64,000 nt of DNA from Prochlorococcus sp. AG-363-B04 (lineage in GTDB: Bacteria > Cyanobacteriota > Cyanobacteriia > PCC-6307 > Cyanobiaceae), in the NCBI GenBank assembly GCA_003278465.1, contig QCFC01000001.1:1-64000 (forward strand), in the 5' to 3' direction. Shown here piece by piece: positions 11,486 to 21,834 of the stretch. Below the pieces are notes generated by a model that searched no databases, was not told the origin of the DNA, and was given only the letters and a program-made list of their open reading frames with translations. The stretch's first letter is position 1. Every line of letters begins with the position of its first letter. A program made the position numbers and the translations under genes.

Positions 11486-12142
11486 TTAAATGTTATTTAT
11501 CATGTAGTAACAAGCAAGTGCAACTCCAATTGGTACTAAAAGATTATCAATACCCCATAAACTAAATTGCTCTAGAAATACTGCTAAAAATGTAATACCT
11601 ATAATTGGGAGAAGAGAAATAGAATTAACCAGTAAACTGTTCAGAATGATTAGCGTAATAAAACTAACTAATCCCATAGTTATTGTTCCTGCAAATGACT
11701 TTTTTTGACTAAATATCAACCAAGTAGGTGATTTTATGTTTCTACCAAGAAGACCAGCCAAGCCATCTCCAAATGCCATTACAAGCACTCCAGAGCATAC
11801 TGCTAAGGCGTTTTCAGGCCAAAAAATAAACAATAATAGTGTAATCGAAATACCGTATGCCACTGTTCCATAGCTATTTCTTTTTATATCTTCTACATTT
11901 GGCAATAGATTCCATTGATGATTGATTATAAGTACAAGTGTAATTATAATCGCAACACTTACTGCTTGAGTTTTAGGAATATCTAACCACCATGCTAGAG
12001 GTATTACAGGTCCTGTACCTATGTGAATAATTTTACGACCCAATTCTTTTTGTCTTGGCCATTGATTATTGCAATAAATTGAAGTACAAAAAACTAAAAC
12101 TATCCATCCACCAATAATTAGAATGGAGTTGAAATAGCTCAA
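11486..12142 (-). CDS. Phytol/dolichol kinase-like (phosphatidate cytidylyltransferase superfamily) membrane protein
   Basis: KELGRKIIHIGTGPVIPLAWWL and MAFGDGLAGLLGR..KSFAGTITMG as in VTE5-like proteins. Confidence 0.75.
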   Translation of the reverse strand: MSYFNSILIIGGWIVLVFCTSIYCNNQWPRQKELGRKIIHIGTGPVIPLAWWLDIPKTQAVSVAIIITLVLIINHQWNLLPNVEDIKRNSYGTVAYGISITLLLFIFWPENALAVCSGVLVMAFGDGLAGLLGRNIKSPTWLIFSQKKSFAGTITMGLVSFITLIILNSLLVNSISLLPIIGITFLAVFLEQFSLWGIDNLLVPIGVALACYYMINNI

Positions 12143-12151
12143 GGTTTTTGT

Positions 12152-13162
12152 TTATGCTGCTTGTTGATGAGTTGTCATGACTCGAAGTTTGAGAATTGCT
12201 TTTGCTTCTAATTGTCTTACTCGCTCTCTAGAAACATTAATTTGCCTTCCAATTTCTGCAAGTGTTAGCGGTTCTTGTCCATCTAAACCAAAACGAAGTT
12301 TTAGAATTTTTTGTTCTCTTTCATTTAGTTGAGCTAGCCAACCCCCTAAATGTTCTTTTTGAATATTTCGATCCATACCTTCCATTGGTTCATCACCATT
12401 AGGATCTGGAATTAATTCGCCGAGAGTGCTTCTATCTTCTTCTCCTCTTGCATGTGCATCAAGAGATGCGCATGGTGCACTTTGTGCAATAAGATCTTCA
12501 AGATCACTTGGGTCGATTCCCATTGCGTGAGAAAGTTCTAACCTGTTTGGTTGTCGACCAAACCTATGAGAAAGTTCTCTAGATATTCGTCTCATCTTTG
12601 AGAGTTTTTCACTTATATGAATTGGTAAACGTATTGTTCGTGCACTATTGTCAATTGCTCGTGTCATACCTTGCCTGATCCACCAATAGGCATAAGTGGA
12701 AAATTTGTAGCCCATTGCAGGGTCAAATTTGTCAACAGCCCTTTCAAGTCCAATTGCACCTTCTTGAACCAAATCAAGCAATTCTAACCCTTGATTTTGA
12801 TATTTTTTTGCAACACTAACTACTAACCTTAAATTGGCTGCCATCATTCTATCTCGAGCACGTTTACCCATACGAATTTTGTGTTTTTGTCTAGGTGTAT
12901 GTTCATTTTCAGGAATATCAAGCAATTCTTTCATTGCTTGAACATGGTGGGCTAGTTCAATTTCTTCAGCTGGTGTTAGTAGAGGAATTCGTCCAATACT
13001 GCTCAAATAGAATCCAATTGCATCCGTACCTAATCGCCCACTTTGACGACCACGTGTTGATTGACTTAATTTTTCTTTTCGCTGCTTAGAAGCTGAATGC
13101 AACACAGATTGTGTCAAGTCAGCATTGACAGACTTATCAGATTCCAGAGGGATCCCCATCAC
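12152..13162 (-). CDS. RNA polymerase sigma factor, RpoD-like group 2
   Basis: DAIGFYLSSIGRIPLLTPAEEIELA; NLRLVVSVAKKYQNQGLELLDLVQEGAIGLERAVDKFDPAMGYKFSTYAYWWIRQGMTRAI. Confidence 0.96.
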   Translation of the reverse strand: MMGIPLESDKSVNADLTQSVLHSASKQRKEKLSQSTRGRQSGRLGTDAIGFYLSSIGRIPLLTPAEEIELAHHVQAMKELLDIPENEHTPRQKHKIRMGKRARDRMMAANLRLVVSVAKKYQNQGLELLDLVQEGAIGLERAVDKFDPAMGYKFSTYAYWWIRQGMTRAIDNSARTIRLPIHISEKLSKMRRISRELSHRFGRQPNRLELSHAMGIDPSDLEDLIAQSAPCASLDAHARGEEDRSTLGELIPDPNGDEPMEGMDRNIQKEHLGGWLAQLNEREQKILKLRFGLDGQEPLTLAEIGRQINVSRERVRQLEAKAILKLRVMTTHQQAA

Positions 13163-13367
13163 CCTGGCCTCCTAAAAATTAGATTTGTCAGAAATTTAGC
13201 ACTTATTAACGAATTAGGCTTGCTTGAATTGGAAATCTTTCAGTAACTCATGGTTTCATCAAATCTATTCTTATTCATAGGTAAAAGACGCAAATACTTT
13301 GCTTCGTTAGGTATGAATAGCATTTATAAATTACTTTTTTTATCTATGTCTTTGAATTATTCGGTAA

Positions 13368-15491
13368 TTAGGTGTTTTTTCTCCAATGATTTATTAGATG
13401 ATTTTGTGGACATATCCTGTTCTTGTTAGAGGTATATTTGGAATAGTTTCCATTAGGTTGCATAATCCAAGCCCCTTCAGTGTTATTCAGATATAGATCA
13501 AACAGCCATTCTAGCTTTTCTATTAGTTTTTCCTCTTGTATAGGAACTACTGCTTCCACGCGTCTATCGAGATTGCGACGCATCCAGTCAGCGCTGCCAA
13601 TATATATTTTTGAATTTCCATCATTTGCAAACCAAAAGATTCTTGAGTGTTCTAAGAATTGTCCAAGAATACTGATGACTGTAATATTTTCACTTTGATT
13701 CTTAATTCCTGGATAAAGACAACACATTCCACGGATTATGAGTTCTATTTTCACACCTGCATTTGATGCTTCATATAGAAGATCGATAATTATTGGATCA
13801 ACAAGAGAGTTCATTTTGGCTCTTATAAAACTAACCTTTCCTTTCTTAGCATTTTCAATTTCGCGTTTAATTAGATTTTCTATTCCGTCTCTGAGGGTAA
13901 CTGGAGCCACAAGCAAATGACGAAATTTTTGTTGTTTGGAAAATCCAGTAAGATAATTAAATAATTCCACTAGATCTTGCCCAAAATCTGATTTTGCAGA
14001 GAGTAATCCAAGATCTGTGTATATTTTGGATGTTTTTGAATTGTAATTACCAGTTCCAATATGGAAATAGCTCTGAAGCTTTTCATGCTCTTTGCGTACA
14101 ATTAGCATGATTTTTGTATGAGTTTTGAGGCCTACAACACCATAGACAACGTGAACCCCAGATTGTTCCAGATGTTTCGCCCATTGTATATTATTATCTT
14201 CATCAAATCTTGCTTTTAGTTCTACGAGTGCCATAACTTGCTTCCCATTCTCAGCAGCTCTGATAAGTGCACTAATAATTGGTGAATCTTTTGATGTCCT
14301 ATAAAGTGTTACTTTGATTCCCATTACTAGAGGATCATCTGCTGCTTGATTTATAAATTCCTCTACGCTTGTTGAAAAAAGATCATATGGATGGTGCAAA
14401 AGTATATCTTTTTCCTTGATGATATCAAAGATACTGATGAAATCTTCTTTTTTGATTGAACCATCTTCAAGCATCCCACGTTGACTTTTGGTTAAACTTG
14501 TTGGTGTTTTGCCTTGGTAGGGTTCAATTTTAAGCTCTGGGAAAGGTAAATCTGTTAATTCAAATAAAGTATCAAGTGCCATTAAGCCATCTAGCTTATA
14601 AAGATCACATTGATTTATATCCATTCCAGTAGTAAGTAGATTGATTATTTGTTCAGGGAGATTGTTAGATATTTCTACTCTCACAACTTCTCCACCTCTT
14701 CTCCTCTTTCTGAGCCCTTCTTCAATTGCAATCATTAAATCATCGGCTTCAATATCTCTTAATTCAAGGTCTGCATCTCTGGTCACTCTAAAGAAATAAT
14801 GATCTCTTACTTTCATTCCAGGAAACAGCATGCTTAAGTTGAAAGCTATAACTTCTTCTATAGGAATTGAGGTATAAAGAGGTTGATTATTATCGTGACT
14901 TAGCTCTTCTGGGATTCTTATGAAACGTTTAAAGGGCTTTTGAGGAACTTTAACTCTCGCAAACTGTTTTTGATGGCTTTCTGGATCTTGTATGATTGTA
15001 GCTACGTTGAGACTCAGATTACTTACAAATGGAAATGGATGTGCTGGATCGACTGCTAGGGGAGTCAAGACTGGAAAAATTGATTTTATGAAGTAATTAT
15101 CAATCCATTTTTTTTGATTGGGATTGAGCTGTTTATATTTGAGAATTTGAATTCCATGCGATATTAGTTTTTGATTTAGTTTGTTTTTAAAATGATCTTG
15201 TTGTTTATTTAGTAATGGGAGAATTGTATTACGAATATCCTTAAGTTGTTCTTCTGGTGTTTTACCATCTTCAGTTTTTTTAGTGATTCCGGCTTCAACC
15301 TGAGACTTTAATGATGCAACTCTTACCATGAAGAATTCGTCTAGATTGTTACTAAAAATTGCACTAAATTTAGCTTGTTCTAATATTGGTTTACTGGTTT
15401 CTATCGCTTCTTGTAGGACTCTTTCATTGAATTTTAGCCAGCTTAGTTCTCGATTTATATATTTCCTTTTATTTGAATTAGTTAGAAACAT
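13368..15491 (-). CDS. ppk: Polyphosphate kinase 1
   Basis: INRELSWLKFNERVLQEA; HHPYDLFSTSVEEFI; VALVELKARFDEDNNIQWA; HIGTGNYNSKTSKIYTDLGLL. Confidence 0.97.
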   Translation of the reverse strand: MFLTNSNKRKYINRELSWLKFNERVLQEAIETSKPILEQAKFSAIFSNNLDEFFMVRVASLKSQVEAGITKKTEDGKTPEEQLKDIRNTILPLLNKQQDHFKNKLNQKLISHGIQILKYKQLNPNQKKWIDNYFIKSIFPVLTPLAVDPAHPFPFVSNLSLNVATIIQDPESHQKQFARVKVPQKPFKRFIRIPEELSHDNNQPLYTSIPIEEVIAFNLSMLFPGMKVRDHYFFRVTRDADLELRDIEADDLMIAIEEGLRKRRRGGEVVRVEISNNLPEQIINLLTTGMDINQCDLYKLDGLMALDTLFELTDLPFPELKIEPYQGKTPTSLTKSQRGMLEDGSIKKEDFISIFDIIKEKDILLHHPYDLFSTSVEEFINQAADDPLVMGIKVTLYRTSKDSPIISALIRAAENGKQVMALVELKARFDEDNNIQWAKHLEQSGVHVVYGVVGLKTHTKIMLIVRKEHEKLQSYFHIGTGNYNSKTSKIYTDLGLLSAKSDFGQDLVELFNYLTGFSKQQKFRHLLVAPVTLRDGIENLIKREIENAKKGKVSFIRAKMNSLVDPIIIDLLYEASNAGVKIELIIRGMCCLYPGIKNQSENITVISILGQFLEHSRIFWFANDGNSKIYIGSADWMRRNLDRRVEAVVPIQEEKLIEKLEWLFDLYLNNTEGAWIMQPNGNYSKYTSNKNRICPQNHLINHWRKNT

Positions 15492-15564
15492 GGAAAAACC
15501 TCTGATATTAATATTAGAAGAATTAGCAATTTAGAATTTCTTTCATGATGACTTTTCACTTTGT

Positions 15565-16833
15565 TTAGTCATGGATAGGTTGATGTTTCTCAGGTGCTAA
15601 AACTTGTCCTGAAACTAATCCTATTACAATCATAAGTAAAATGGTTGCACCATAAAATGGACTACGATATCCCAGAATATCGTAAGTAAGTCCGGCTATA
15701 CTGGCTCCTGTGAATGTAGCTAAACTCTGAAGACCTTGCAGGCTACCAAGTAAAGTTCCTTGCCCTGCAGCTGATAATCTTCTAGAAATTAGTGCACGTA
15801 GAGATGGTGTAACTAGTCCTGTGCCAAGAGCTAAGATTGAAACAGCAGTGAAGACTATTTGCGTGGAATTTTCCTGAGTTGCTAATGGTAATAAAATACA
15901 TCCTACAATTACAAAACCAATTCCTGACAGAGTTAATTTTTTTTCTCCAAATTTATTCACAAGTATACCTATTAATGCACCTTGAACAATCATTGCTACT
16001 AAACCTACAACTACGAAGGTTAGGCTAGCCATTTCTGGTGTCCAATAAAAAGCCTGTTTTAGATAAAGGACCAATACAGCAGTGAAACCATTAAAAGCCA
16101 TAAAAAAGAGAAAAAATGCAATGCAAAGAGGTTTGATGGATGGATTAGTAAAAACCCGTTTTAATTGCGTAAAAGGGTTTAATTCTCTTTTACGAGGAAG
16201 GTTTGTTCGTTTTTCTGGCTGATGAGTTTCGGGTAGAATCCAAATAACTAAAGCTAAGTTTGCTATTGCAAACCCAGTGGCCGCCCATACTGGAAGAGTT
16301 ACGCTAAATTTAGCAAGAGTAGTACCTAATCCTGGCCCAAGAAGAAAACCAAGGCCAAAAGCTACTCCGATTAATCCAAATGTTTTAGCTCGATTCTTTG
16401 GGGTTGAAATGTCTGCAAGAACTGCTGTAGCAGTTGCTGCCGTTCCACCACTAAGTCCATCAATTATTCGAGCCAAAAAGAGACATATTAAAGGAAAAGT
16501 AAGAGCCCATCCAGGTAAAAATTTGCTCCACTCCAGACTTACAGTTAAAGCAAATAAGAAAAGGCCTATTACAGAACCTGCTACACATGAGATGATTACT
16601 GGTTTGCGTCCAAATCGATCACTGAGAGCACCGATAAGGGGTGACACAGCAAATTGCGAGATTGCGTAGGTTCCTGCTAGTAAACCAAGAGTGCTTCCAC
16701 TGCTAGTAAAACGGTCTAGAAGGAAAGGTAATAAGGGGAAGACAATCGTTTCACCAAGTCTGTCATTTAAGAGAGTTATAAAGGCACTGAGAAGCGTTGG
16801 GATTTTGAGTCGTTGCACCTGTGCAAGTTTCAT
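15565..16833 (-). CDS. MFS transporter (TetA/multidrug-efflux-like)
   Basis: 12-TM MFS pattern; SPLIGALSDRFGRKPVII; start taken at MKLAQVQRL. Confidence 0.9.
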   Translation of the reverse strand: MKLAQVQRLKIPTLLSAFITLLNDRLGETIVFPLLPFLLDRFTSSGSTLGLLAGTYAISQFAVSPLIGALSDRFGRKPVIISCVAGSVIGLFLFALTVSLEWSKFLPGWALTFPLICLFLARIIDGLSGGTAATATAVLADISTPKNRAKTFGLIGVAFGLGFLLGPGLGTTLAKFSVTLPVWAATGFAIANLALVIWILPETHQPEKRTNLPRKRELNPFTQLKRVFTNPSIKPLCIAFFLFFMAFNGFTAVLVLYLKQAFYWTPEMASLTFVVVGLVAMIVQGALIGILVNKFGEKKLTLSGIGFVIVGCILLPLATQENSTQIVFTAVSILALGTGLVTPSLRALISRRLSAAGQGTLLGSLQGLQSLATFTGASIAGLTYDILGYRSPFYGATILLMIVIGLVSGQVLAPEKHQPIHD

Positions 16834-16882
16834 AATGGATCTCACCTTCTCATACTGACTTCTCGATTGACTGGTTGAGGTA

Positions 16883-17374
16883 TTGATGTCTAGAAATCTG
16901 GAATTAAGGCAATTGACTAACAATGATCATGTTTTGGCGAGGCAGATTTATGCTGAAGCAATTGAGTCTCAAGCCACTAAGTTATATAAAGCCGAACAAA
17001 TTCGTGCTTGGTCTGCAATAGCTTGGCTTCCAGGTGTACTAGATAGACCCTTATCAGAAGGCAAAGGTTGGTTAAGCATAGAGTGTGGAGAAGCAAAGGC
17101 TTTTGCTGTGAGATATCCGAAGGATCGTTTAGCACTCTTATATACCAGAGGTTGTTCTGCTCGTCGAGGACATGGTAGCTATTTGTTGAATCAAATAGAA
17201 AAAGAAGCATGTAATGAGGGATTGTACTGTTTAAAGACAGAGGCTAGTTTATTGAGCTATTCACTACTTTTGAAACGTGGATGGAAGAAGAAGAGAATTG
17301 AATATATCAAACTTAATGGAGTAGGTTTTCAACGTTATTTAATGGAGAAAAGTCTCCTTCAGCTATCTAAATAA
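16883..17374 (+). CDS. GNAT-like N-acetyltransferase
   Basis: GCSARRGHGSYLLNQIEKEACNEGL resembles an acetyl-CoA-binding loop; divergent from the MFS gene. Confidence 0.55.
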   Translation: MMSRNLELRQLTNNDHVLARQIYAEAIESQATKLYKAEQIRAWSAIAWLPGVLDRPLSEGKGWLSIECGEAKAFAVRYPKDRLALLYTRGCSARRGHGSYLLNQIEKEACNEGLYCLKTEASLLSYSLLLKRGWKKKRIEYIKLNGVGFQRYLMEKSLLQLSK

Positions 17375-18424
17375 ATTAATTTTATTTCGCCATAAAATTA
17401 ATTTATCAAGCGTATCTTTTACAGATCCTGAAGTAATATGTAATTTGCTTTTTTCAATACCTTCTTCTATATTGTTAACTCGTCCTGCAAACCATAAATA
17501 TACCCCTGCATTCCAGTGCAAAGCGTTTGTTAATGGTCCTTCATTATTTAATGCTGCTAAAGATAGTGCTTTCCATTCATTTATGTTTTTCCATTTAATT
17601 TCTTGGTTGTGACAATTATAGTTTCGCGCATGAATTATTTTCCTAATGAATTCATTATTTTGCAATTGACCTGTTATACATGGCCGACTGGTTGGTAGAT
17701 CTATGCTTCCTTCAAGTCCTTTTATACTAATGAAACTGTCCTCACCAAGTAATCTTATGGTTTCCTTTGCTCTTTCTTCTGTTGGGGGGTGAACAAATCC
17801 ACTAATTAGCAAATGCTTGCCTTGATGTGCTGTCCAAACTAGTTCCATACTTGCTATAGGAGGACGTTTTCCTATTTCGTCTCGATAGTCAATGAGATTT
17901 TCAGCTAAAGGAAAGTGATCTGGTTGATGTATTAGCGCGAAATTATTCTCTGCAAAGCCTTCTTGAACTTGTTTCATATTTATGCCTGATAGCTTGAGCC
18001 CAAGAGAATGAAATAGTTCTTCAGTTGTAACACCATATTTTATTGGCATTTTTCTTCCTCCTTGGAGTACTAATGGTTGCCCATCAGTTAATAGAATTAA
18101 GCTTGTTAGTGGATAGATTGGACAAGTTCGATTCCTTCCATCGAAGGGCATTCCAAAACAAATTGGTTCATCTTGGTTTTCTTGTGAATTAAGTCTTGGT
18201 CCTAATTTGTGATAAACATCTAGCATTCCTGCTAGTTCTTGAGGCTCAGGACGTCGAATTCTATGTGCAATCATGAAAGCACCAATTTGAGCTGGTGTAA
18301 CTTGTTTTCTGAGTATCAGTTCTAGGGCATTAGCTGATTCTTCTCGAGTCATTCCATGACTTGTTTTAGTTCCACTACCAATTTGTCTCAAAATATTTTT
18401 AAATTTTTCTTGGTTAGTAGTCAT
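17363..18424 (-). CDS. Anthranilate phosphoribosyltransferase-like protein (TrpD2/YbiB-type)
   Basis: MTREESANALELILRKQVTPAQIGAFMIAHRIRRPEPQELAGM; canonical GTGGD loop replaced by MPFDGRNRTCPIYPLTSLIL. Confidence 0.75.
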   Translation of the reverse strand: MTTNQEKFKNILRQIGSGTKTSHGMTREESANALELILRKQVTPAQIGAFMIAHRIRRPEPQELAGMLDVYHKLGPRLNSQENQDEPICFGMPFDGRNRTCPIYPLTSLILLTDGQPLVLQGGRKMPIKYGVTTEELFHSLGLKLSGINMKQVQEGFAENNFALIHQPDHFPLAENLIDYRDEIGKRPPIASMELVWTAHQGKHLLISGFVHPPTEERAKETIRLLGEDSFISIKGLEGSIDLPTSRPCITGQLQNNEFIRKIIHARNYNCHNQEIKWKNINEWKALSLAALNNEGPLTNALHWNAGVYLWFAGRVNNIEEGIEKSKLHITSGSVKDTLDKLILWRNKINLFR

Positions 18425-18859
18425 CTTATTCCTTTTCCTAATTACAAATTAATTTTATCACAACTTATCTAATATTATGAACATATGAAATCAGGTTGAC
18501 AAGCTTCTCCTTGCATTAGTATTGTCAATTTGTTGAAAAAAAATATTATAATGTGATTCGAGTTAAAATTAAGTAGATTGCCGAAAATTTTACCTAGATT
18601 GTGCATGGTCATATTCCAATTATAATAATTTCCAATATTCGATCATTTAGACCGCGCTTTAATCTGTTATCATTGATACAAATTTCTTTTAATTAGAATT
18701 TTGTTTGTGCATCATCATTTCTCTACTTCTTGAGTTAGATTCTATTTTTACTACACTTTGACAATTAATCTGATTCACTTTCCTTGATTTATTTAGCAAA
18801 GTTATTGATCAAATGAGTATGTTTTTGATTGATTTAATTGAGAGCTTGAGGTTTCTTGT

Positions 18860-19645
18860 ATGAAGGAAGGAAAATATGGGACTGTATATCTGGTTGGAGC
18901 CGGACCAGGTGATCCAGATCTATTAACCATCAAAGCTCAGCGCTTGTTGCGTCAATGTGGCGCTTTGGTTTATGACTCTTTAGTCCCTCAGGAAATTTTG
19001 GAACTTGTATCAAATACTTGTGAATGCCAATTTGTTGGCAAGAGACGTGGTCATCATTCGCTACCTCAATCAAAAATCAATTCAGTTCTCTATCAACTGG
19101 CCCAAAGGCATTCTTCCGTGATTCGTCTGAAGGGTGGAGATCCATTTTTATTTGGTCGTGGTGCAGAAGAAGCGTCTTATTTGGTAAGACATGGTGTCTC
19201 TGTTGAAATAGTGCCTGGTGTCACTGCTGGAATAGCAGTTCCTGCTTATTTTGGAATTCCTCTAACTCATCGATTGGCTGGTTCTTCTATGACTTTCGTA
19301 ACAGGTCATGAGGACATAGATAAACGACGTGCGGGTGTTAATTGGAAAGGATTAGCTAAGGCTAGTGATGGACTAATTATATATATGGGATTGCATAATC
19401 TTGCAAAAATAACTAACGAATTAATTGCTGGTGGACTAGACCCTCTAACACCTTCTGTTGTAATTCAGCAAGGAACTATCACTGGTCAACGTTGTTTAAA
19501 GGCTCCCTTATCTGATTTAGCAGAAGAAGTTATTCAAAATCAATTTTCTTCTCCTTCTATTATAGTTATTGGACGTGTTGTTGATTTTCAAGTTGAATCT
19601 TGTGCTCCTGTTCCGGCTGATGTGACAATGCCAATTCTTTTTTAA
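18860..19645 (+). CDS. cobA: Uroporphyrinogen-III C-methyltransferase
   Basis: VYLVGAGPGDPDLLTIKAQRLL; VIRLKGGDPFLFGRGAEEA; VEIVPGVTAGIAVPAYFGIPLTHR. Confidence 0.95.
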   Translation: MKEGKYGTVYLVGAGPGDPDLLTIKAQRLLRQCGALVYDSLVPQEILELVSNTCECQFVGKRRGHHSLPQSKINSVLYQLAQRHSSVIRLKGGDPFLFGRGAEEASYLVRHGVSVEIVPGVTAGIAVPAYFGIPLTHRLAGSSMTFVTGHEDIDKRRAGVNWKGLAKASDGLIIYMGLHNLAKITNELIAGGLDPLTPSVVIQQGTITGQRCLKAPLSDLAEEVIQNQFSSPSIIVIGRVVDFQVESCAPVPADVTMPILF

Positions 19646-19659
19646 TTCTGCTAGATTTA

Positions 19660-20505
19660 TCAATTGACTAAAAGTAGTGACCAAAGTTGTTTTGCTTCTA
19701 TTGAGATTTGCATATTTTGATTATTAATTTTAGAGATTGGATGACAGCTAAGACTGTTGATGAGCATCCATTCATCTCCTTCCTGCGGCTTTTCTTTTAA
19801 TTCAGTCTCTTTAATTATGCCAGCATTTATTCCCTGCTGTCTCATTATTCCTGGAAGACATCCACTTTTTAGATGAGGGGTAAGCCATTGATTGTTGCGC
19901 TTTACAATTAGGTTTGCAGTAGTACCACAACTGATTTCTCCATTAGTACTTAAAAGTAGTGCGTCATCACTTCCTACAAGATTTGCTTCATTACGGGCCA
20001 TGATTGATTGAGTGTAGTTGAATACTTTGCATTGAGAGACTAAACTTTTGGCATTTCGCTGTTCGTATTGACTAATAATTGTAGAGATAGAATTGAAGGA
20101 AATTGATATTGGATTTAATTCCAACCAAAAGCGGCATTTATTTTTATCAGATTGATTTAATTCAAGGTTAATCTTCCGATTTGCTCTGTCTCCTCTACTC
20201 CAATTGAGGCGAAGTGCACCTGCACAATTACGATTATTTAAGTTGTTTCGAAGAATAGCTTCATTAATTAAAGGTAATAGCCACTGTTTTGTAGGAGGGG
20301 ATTCCATTGCGAGGAGGGCAGCACTTTTTTCCCAACGTTCTAGATGGTTGTTTAATAGTTGAGGTTTTCCATTTAAGATGAGAATTGTTTCGAAGATTCC
20401 ATCACCAAAGGTTGTTCCCCGATCGTTCAGTGGAAGGGTTAATTTATTGATTGAATTCCATTTGCCATCTATCCAACCAATGGATTTTGAGTTTTTGCTT
20501 TTCAT
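19660..20505 (-). CDS. Aminotransferase class IV (4-amino-4-deoxychorismate lyase-like)
   Basis: PLNDRGTTFGDGIFETILI; GEISCGTTANLIV; adjacent to a pabB-like gene with an overlapping start/stop. Confidence 0.8.
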   Translation of the reverse strand: MKSKNSKSIGWIDGKWNSINKLTLPLNDRGTTFGDGIFETILILNGKPQLLNNHLERWEKSAALLAMESPPTKQWLLPLINEAILRNNLNNRNCAGALRLNWSRGDRANRKINLELNQSDKNKCRFWLELNPISISFNSISTIISQYEQRNAKSLVSQCKVFNYTQSIMARNEANLVGSDDALLLSTNGEISCGTTANLIVKRNNQWLTPHLKSGCLPGIMRQQGINAGIIKETELKEKPQEGDEWMLINSLSCHPISKINNQNMQISIEAKQLWSLLLVN

Positions 20506-21830
20506 TTAAGTGAGTTTAAAAGTGGCATTAACTTCCAAGTAAGTTCTTCAGCTTCATTATTAGCATTTGAGTCTGCCACTATTCCACAACCTGCATGTGC
20601 TTTTAATGTTGTATTTTTACGAATGAGTGTGCGAATTATAATATTACTCTCTAAATTTCCATTCCAATCTACATGCAAGATTGATCCACAATATGGACCT
20701 CTAGCTATTGGTTCTAGCTCGTTTAGTCTTTGGCAAGCTCTTAATTTAGGGGCGCCGCTTATTGATCCACCGGGCCAGCATGCTTCAAGAAGGTCTACCC
20801 ATGTAAATGTTGGCTTGAGTACACCTTGGATTACAGATGTTAAATGATGGACTTGTTTATAACTTTCAATTGCTGTGAGCTCAGGTACGTTAATTGAGCC
20901 TGGTAGGCAGACTTTTCCTAAGTCATTTCGTAGTAGATCAACTATCATCACATTTTCTGCTCTGTCTTTAGAGCTACATATGAGTTCTGCTGCTAAATCT
21001 GAATCGATCAATTGGTTTTTGTGACGAGGTCTAGTTCCTTTGATTGGCCTAGTCTCAACGATTCTATTCGATGTTGTTTTGATGAAACATTCTGGAGAAC
21101 TAGAAAGTATTGCTTCTCCAGCAGCATATCCTGTGGCAATTATTAAAGCCGAATAAGGAGCAGGGCAGTGATATCTAAGTTTTTGATAAAGATCAATGGA
21201 CTTTGTGCAGTTAGGAAGTTTTGTCGTGCAACAAGAGGTTAAGTTAGCTTGGAATATATCACCATTGTAAATCAATGTTTGAAGTATTTCTATGTTTCGT
21301 TTAAACCCATTTAGATCTGTGAGCCACTGCCAACTTTCAAGCGGAATTTTGTTATAGGTTTCGATTTTTTTAATATCGTATTTTTCTTTCTTTGATGGTA
21401 TATCTTCAAGCCAATTTTGCATGATTTTTAGTCGTTTTGGATCGCCACTTTCTATCCAAAGTTGATGTTTAGTAAGATCAAATTTTAGTATCGGGTCGTA
21501 TCGAGCAATCCAGAGTGTGGCCATTTCATTAGTTTTCCATGGATTGGATGATTCAATCCATGCTCCAGCCTCATAACTCAACCAACCGATCCAGTAGCCA
21601 GGTTCTAAATTACGGAGAGCAGAAAAAGGATTACGTGCAGATGATTCATGTGGTAATCCCCGACAACAAATTTCCTGTATTGGATTGATAGCTAATGTTG
21701 ACCATCTTCCAAGCTTGCTTCCATCACTATCTAACCAAATGAGTCCTTCTTCCCCCCATTCTTTGGTGATTTGAATAGCAACTTGAAGTGGCTCTTTCCA
21801 TTTGCAAAGTTGACGTATAACCTGAATCAC
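20502..21830 (-). CDS. pabB: Anthranilate/para-aminobenzoate synthase component I
   Basis: IVETRPIKGTRPRHKNQLIDSDLAAELICSSKDRAENVMIVDLLRNDLGKVC; CWPGGSISGAPKLRACQRLNELEP. Confidence 0.93.
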   Translation of the reverse strand: MIQVIRQLCKWKEPLQVAIQITKEWGEEGLIWLDSDGSKLGRWSTLAINPIQEICCRGLPHESSARNPFSALRNLEPGYWIGWLSYEAGAWIESSNPWKTNEMATLWIARYDPILKFDLTKHQLWIESGDPKRLKIMQNWLEDIPSKKEKYDIKKIETYNKIPLESWQWLTDLNGFKRNIEILQTLIYNGDIFQANLTSCCTTKLPNCTKSIDLYQKLRYHCPAPYSALIIATGYAAGEAILSSSPECFIKTTSNRIVETRPIKGTRPRHKNQLIDSDLAAELICSSKDRAENVMIVDLLRNDLGKVCLPGSINVPELTAIESYKQVHHLTSVIQGVLKPTFTWVDLLEACWPGGSISGAPKLRACQRLNELEPIARGPYCGSILHVDWNGNLESNIIIRTLIRKNTTLKAHAGCGIVADSNANNEAEELTWKLMPLLNSLK

Positions 21831-21834
21831 TATT

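Noticed and set aside
13250-13426. 58-aa plus ORF MVSSNLFLFIGKRRKYFASLG... overlapping the ppk 3' end
   Set aside because: Runs antisense into ppk and its composition follows AT-rich background; no support for coding.
16277-16669. 130-aa plus-strand ORF within the MFS gene
   Set aside because: Antisense to a clear MFS coding region; low-complexity Ala/Arg/Pro translation.
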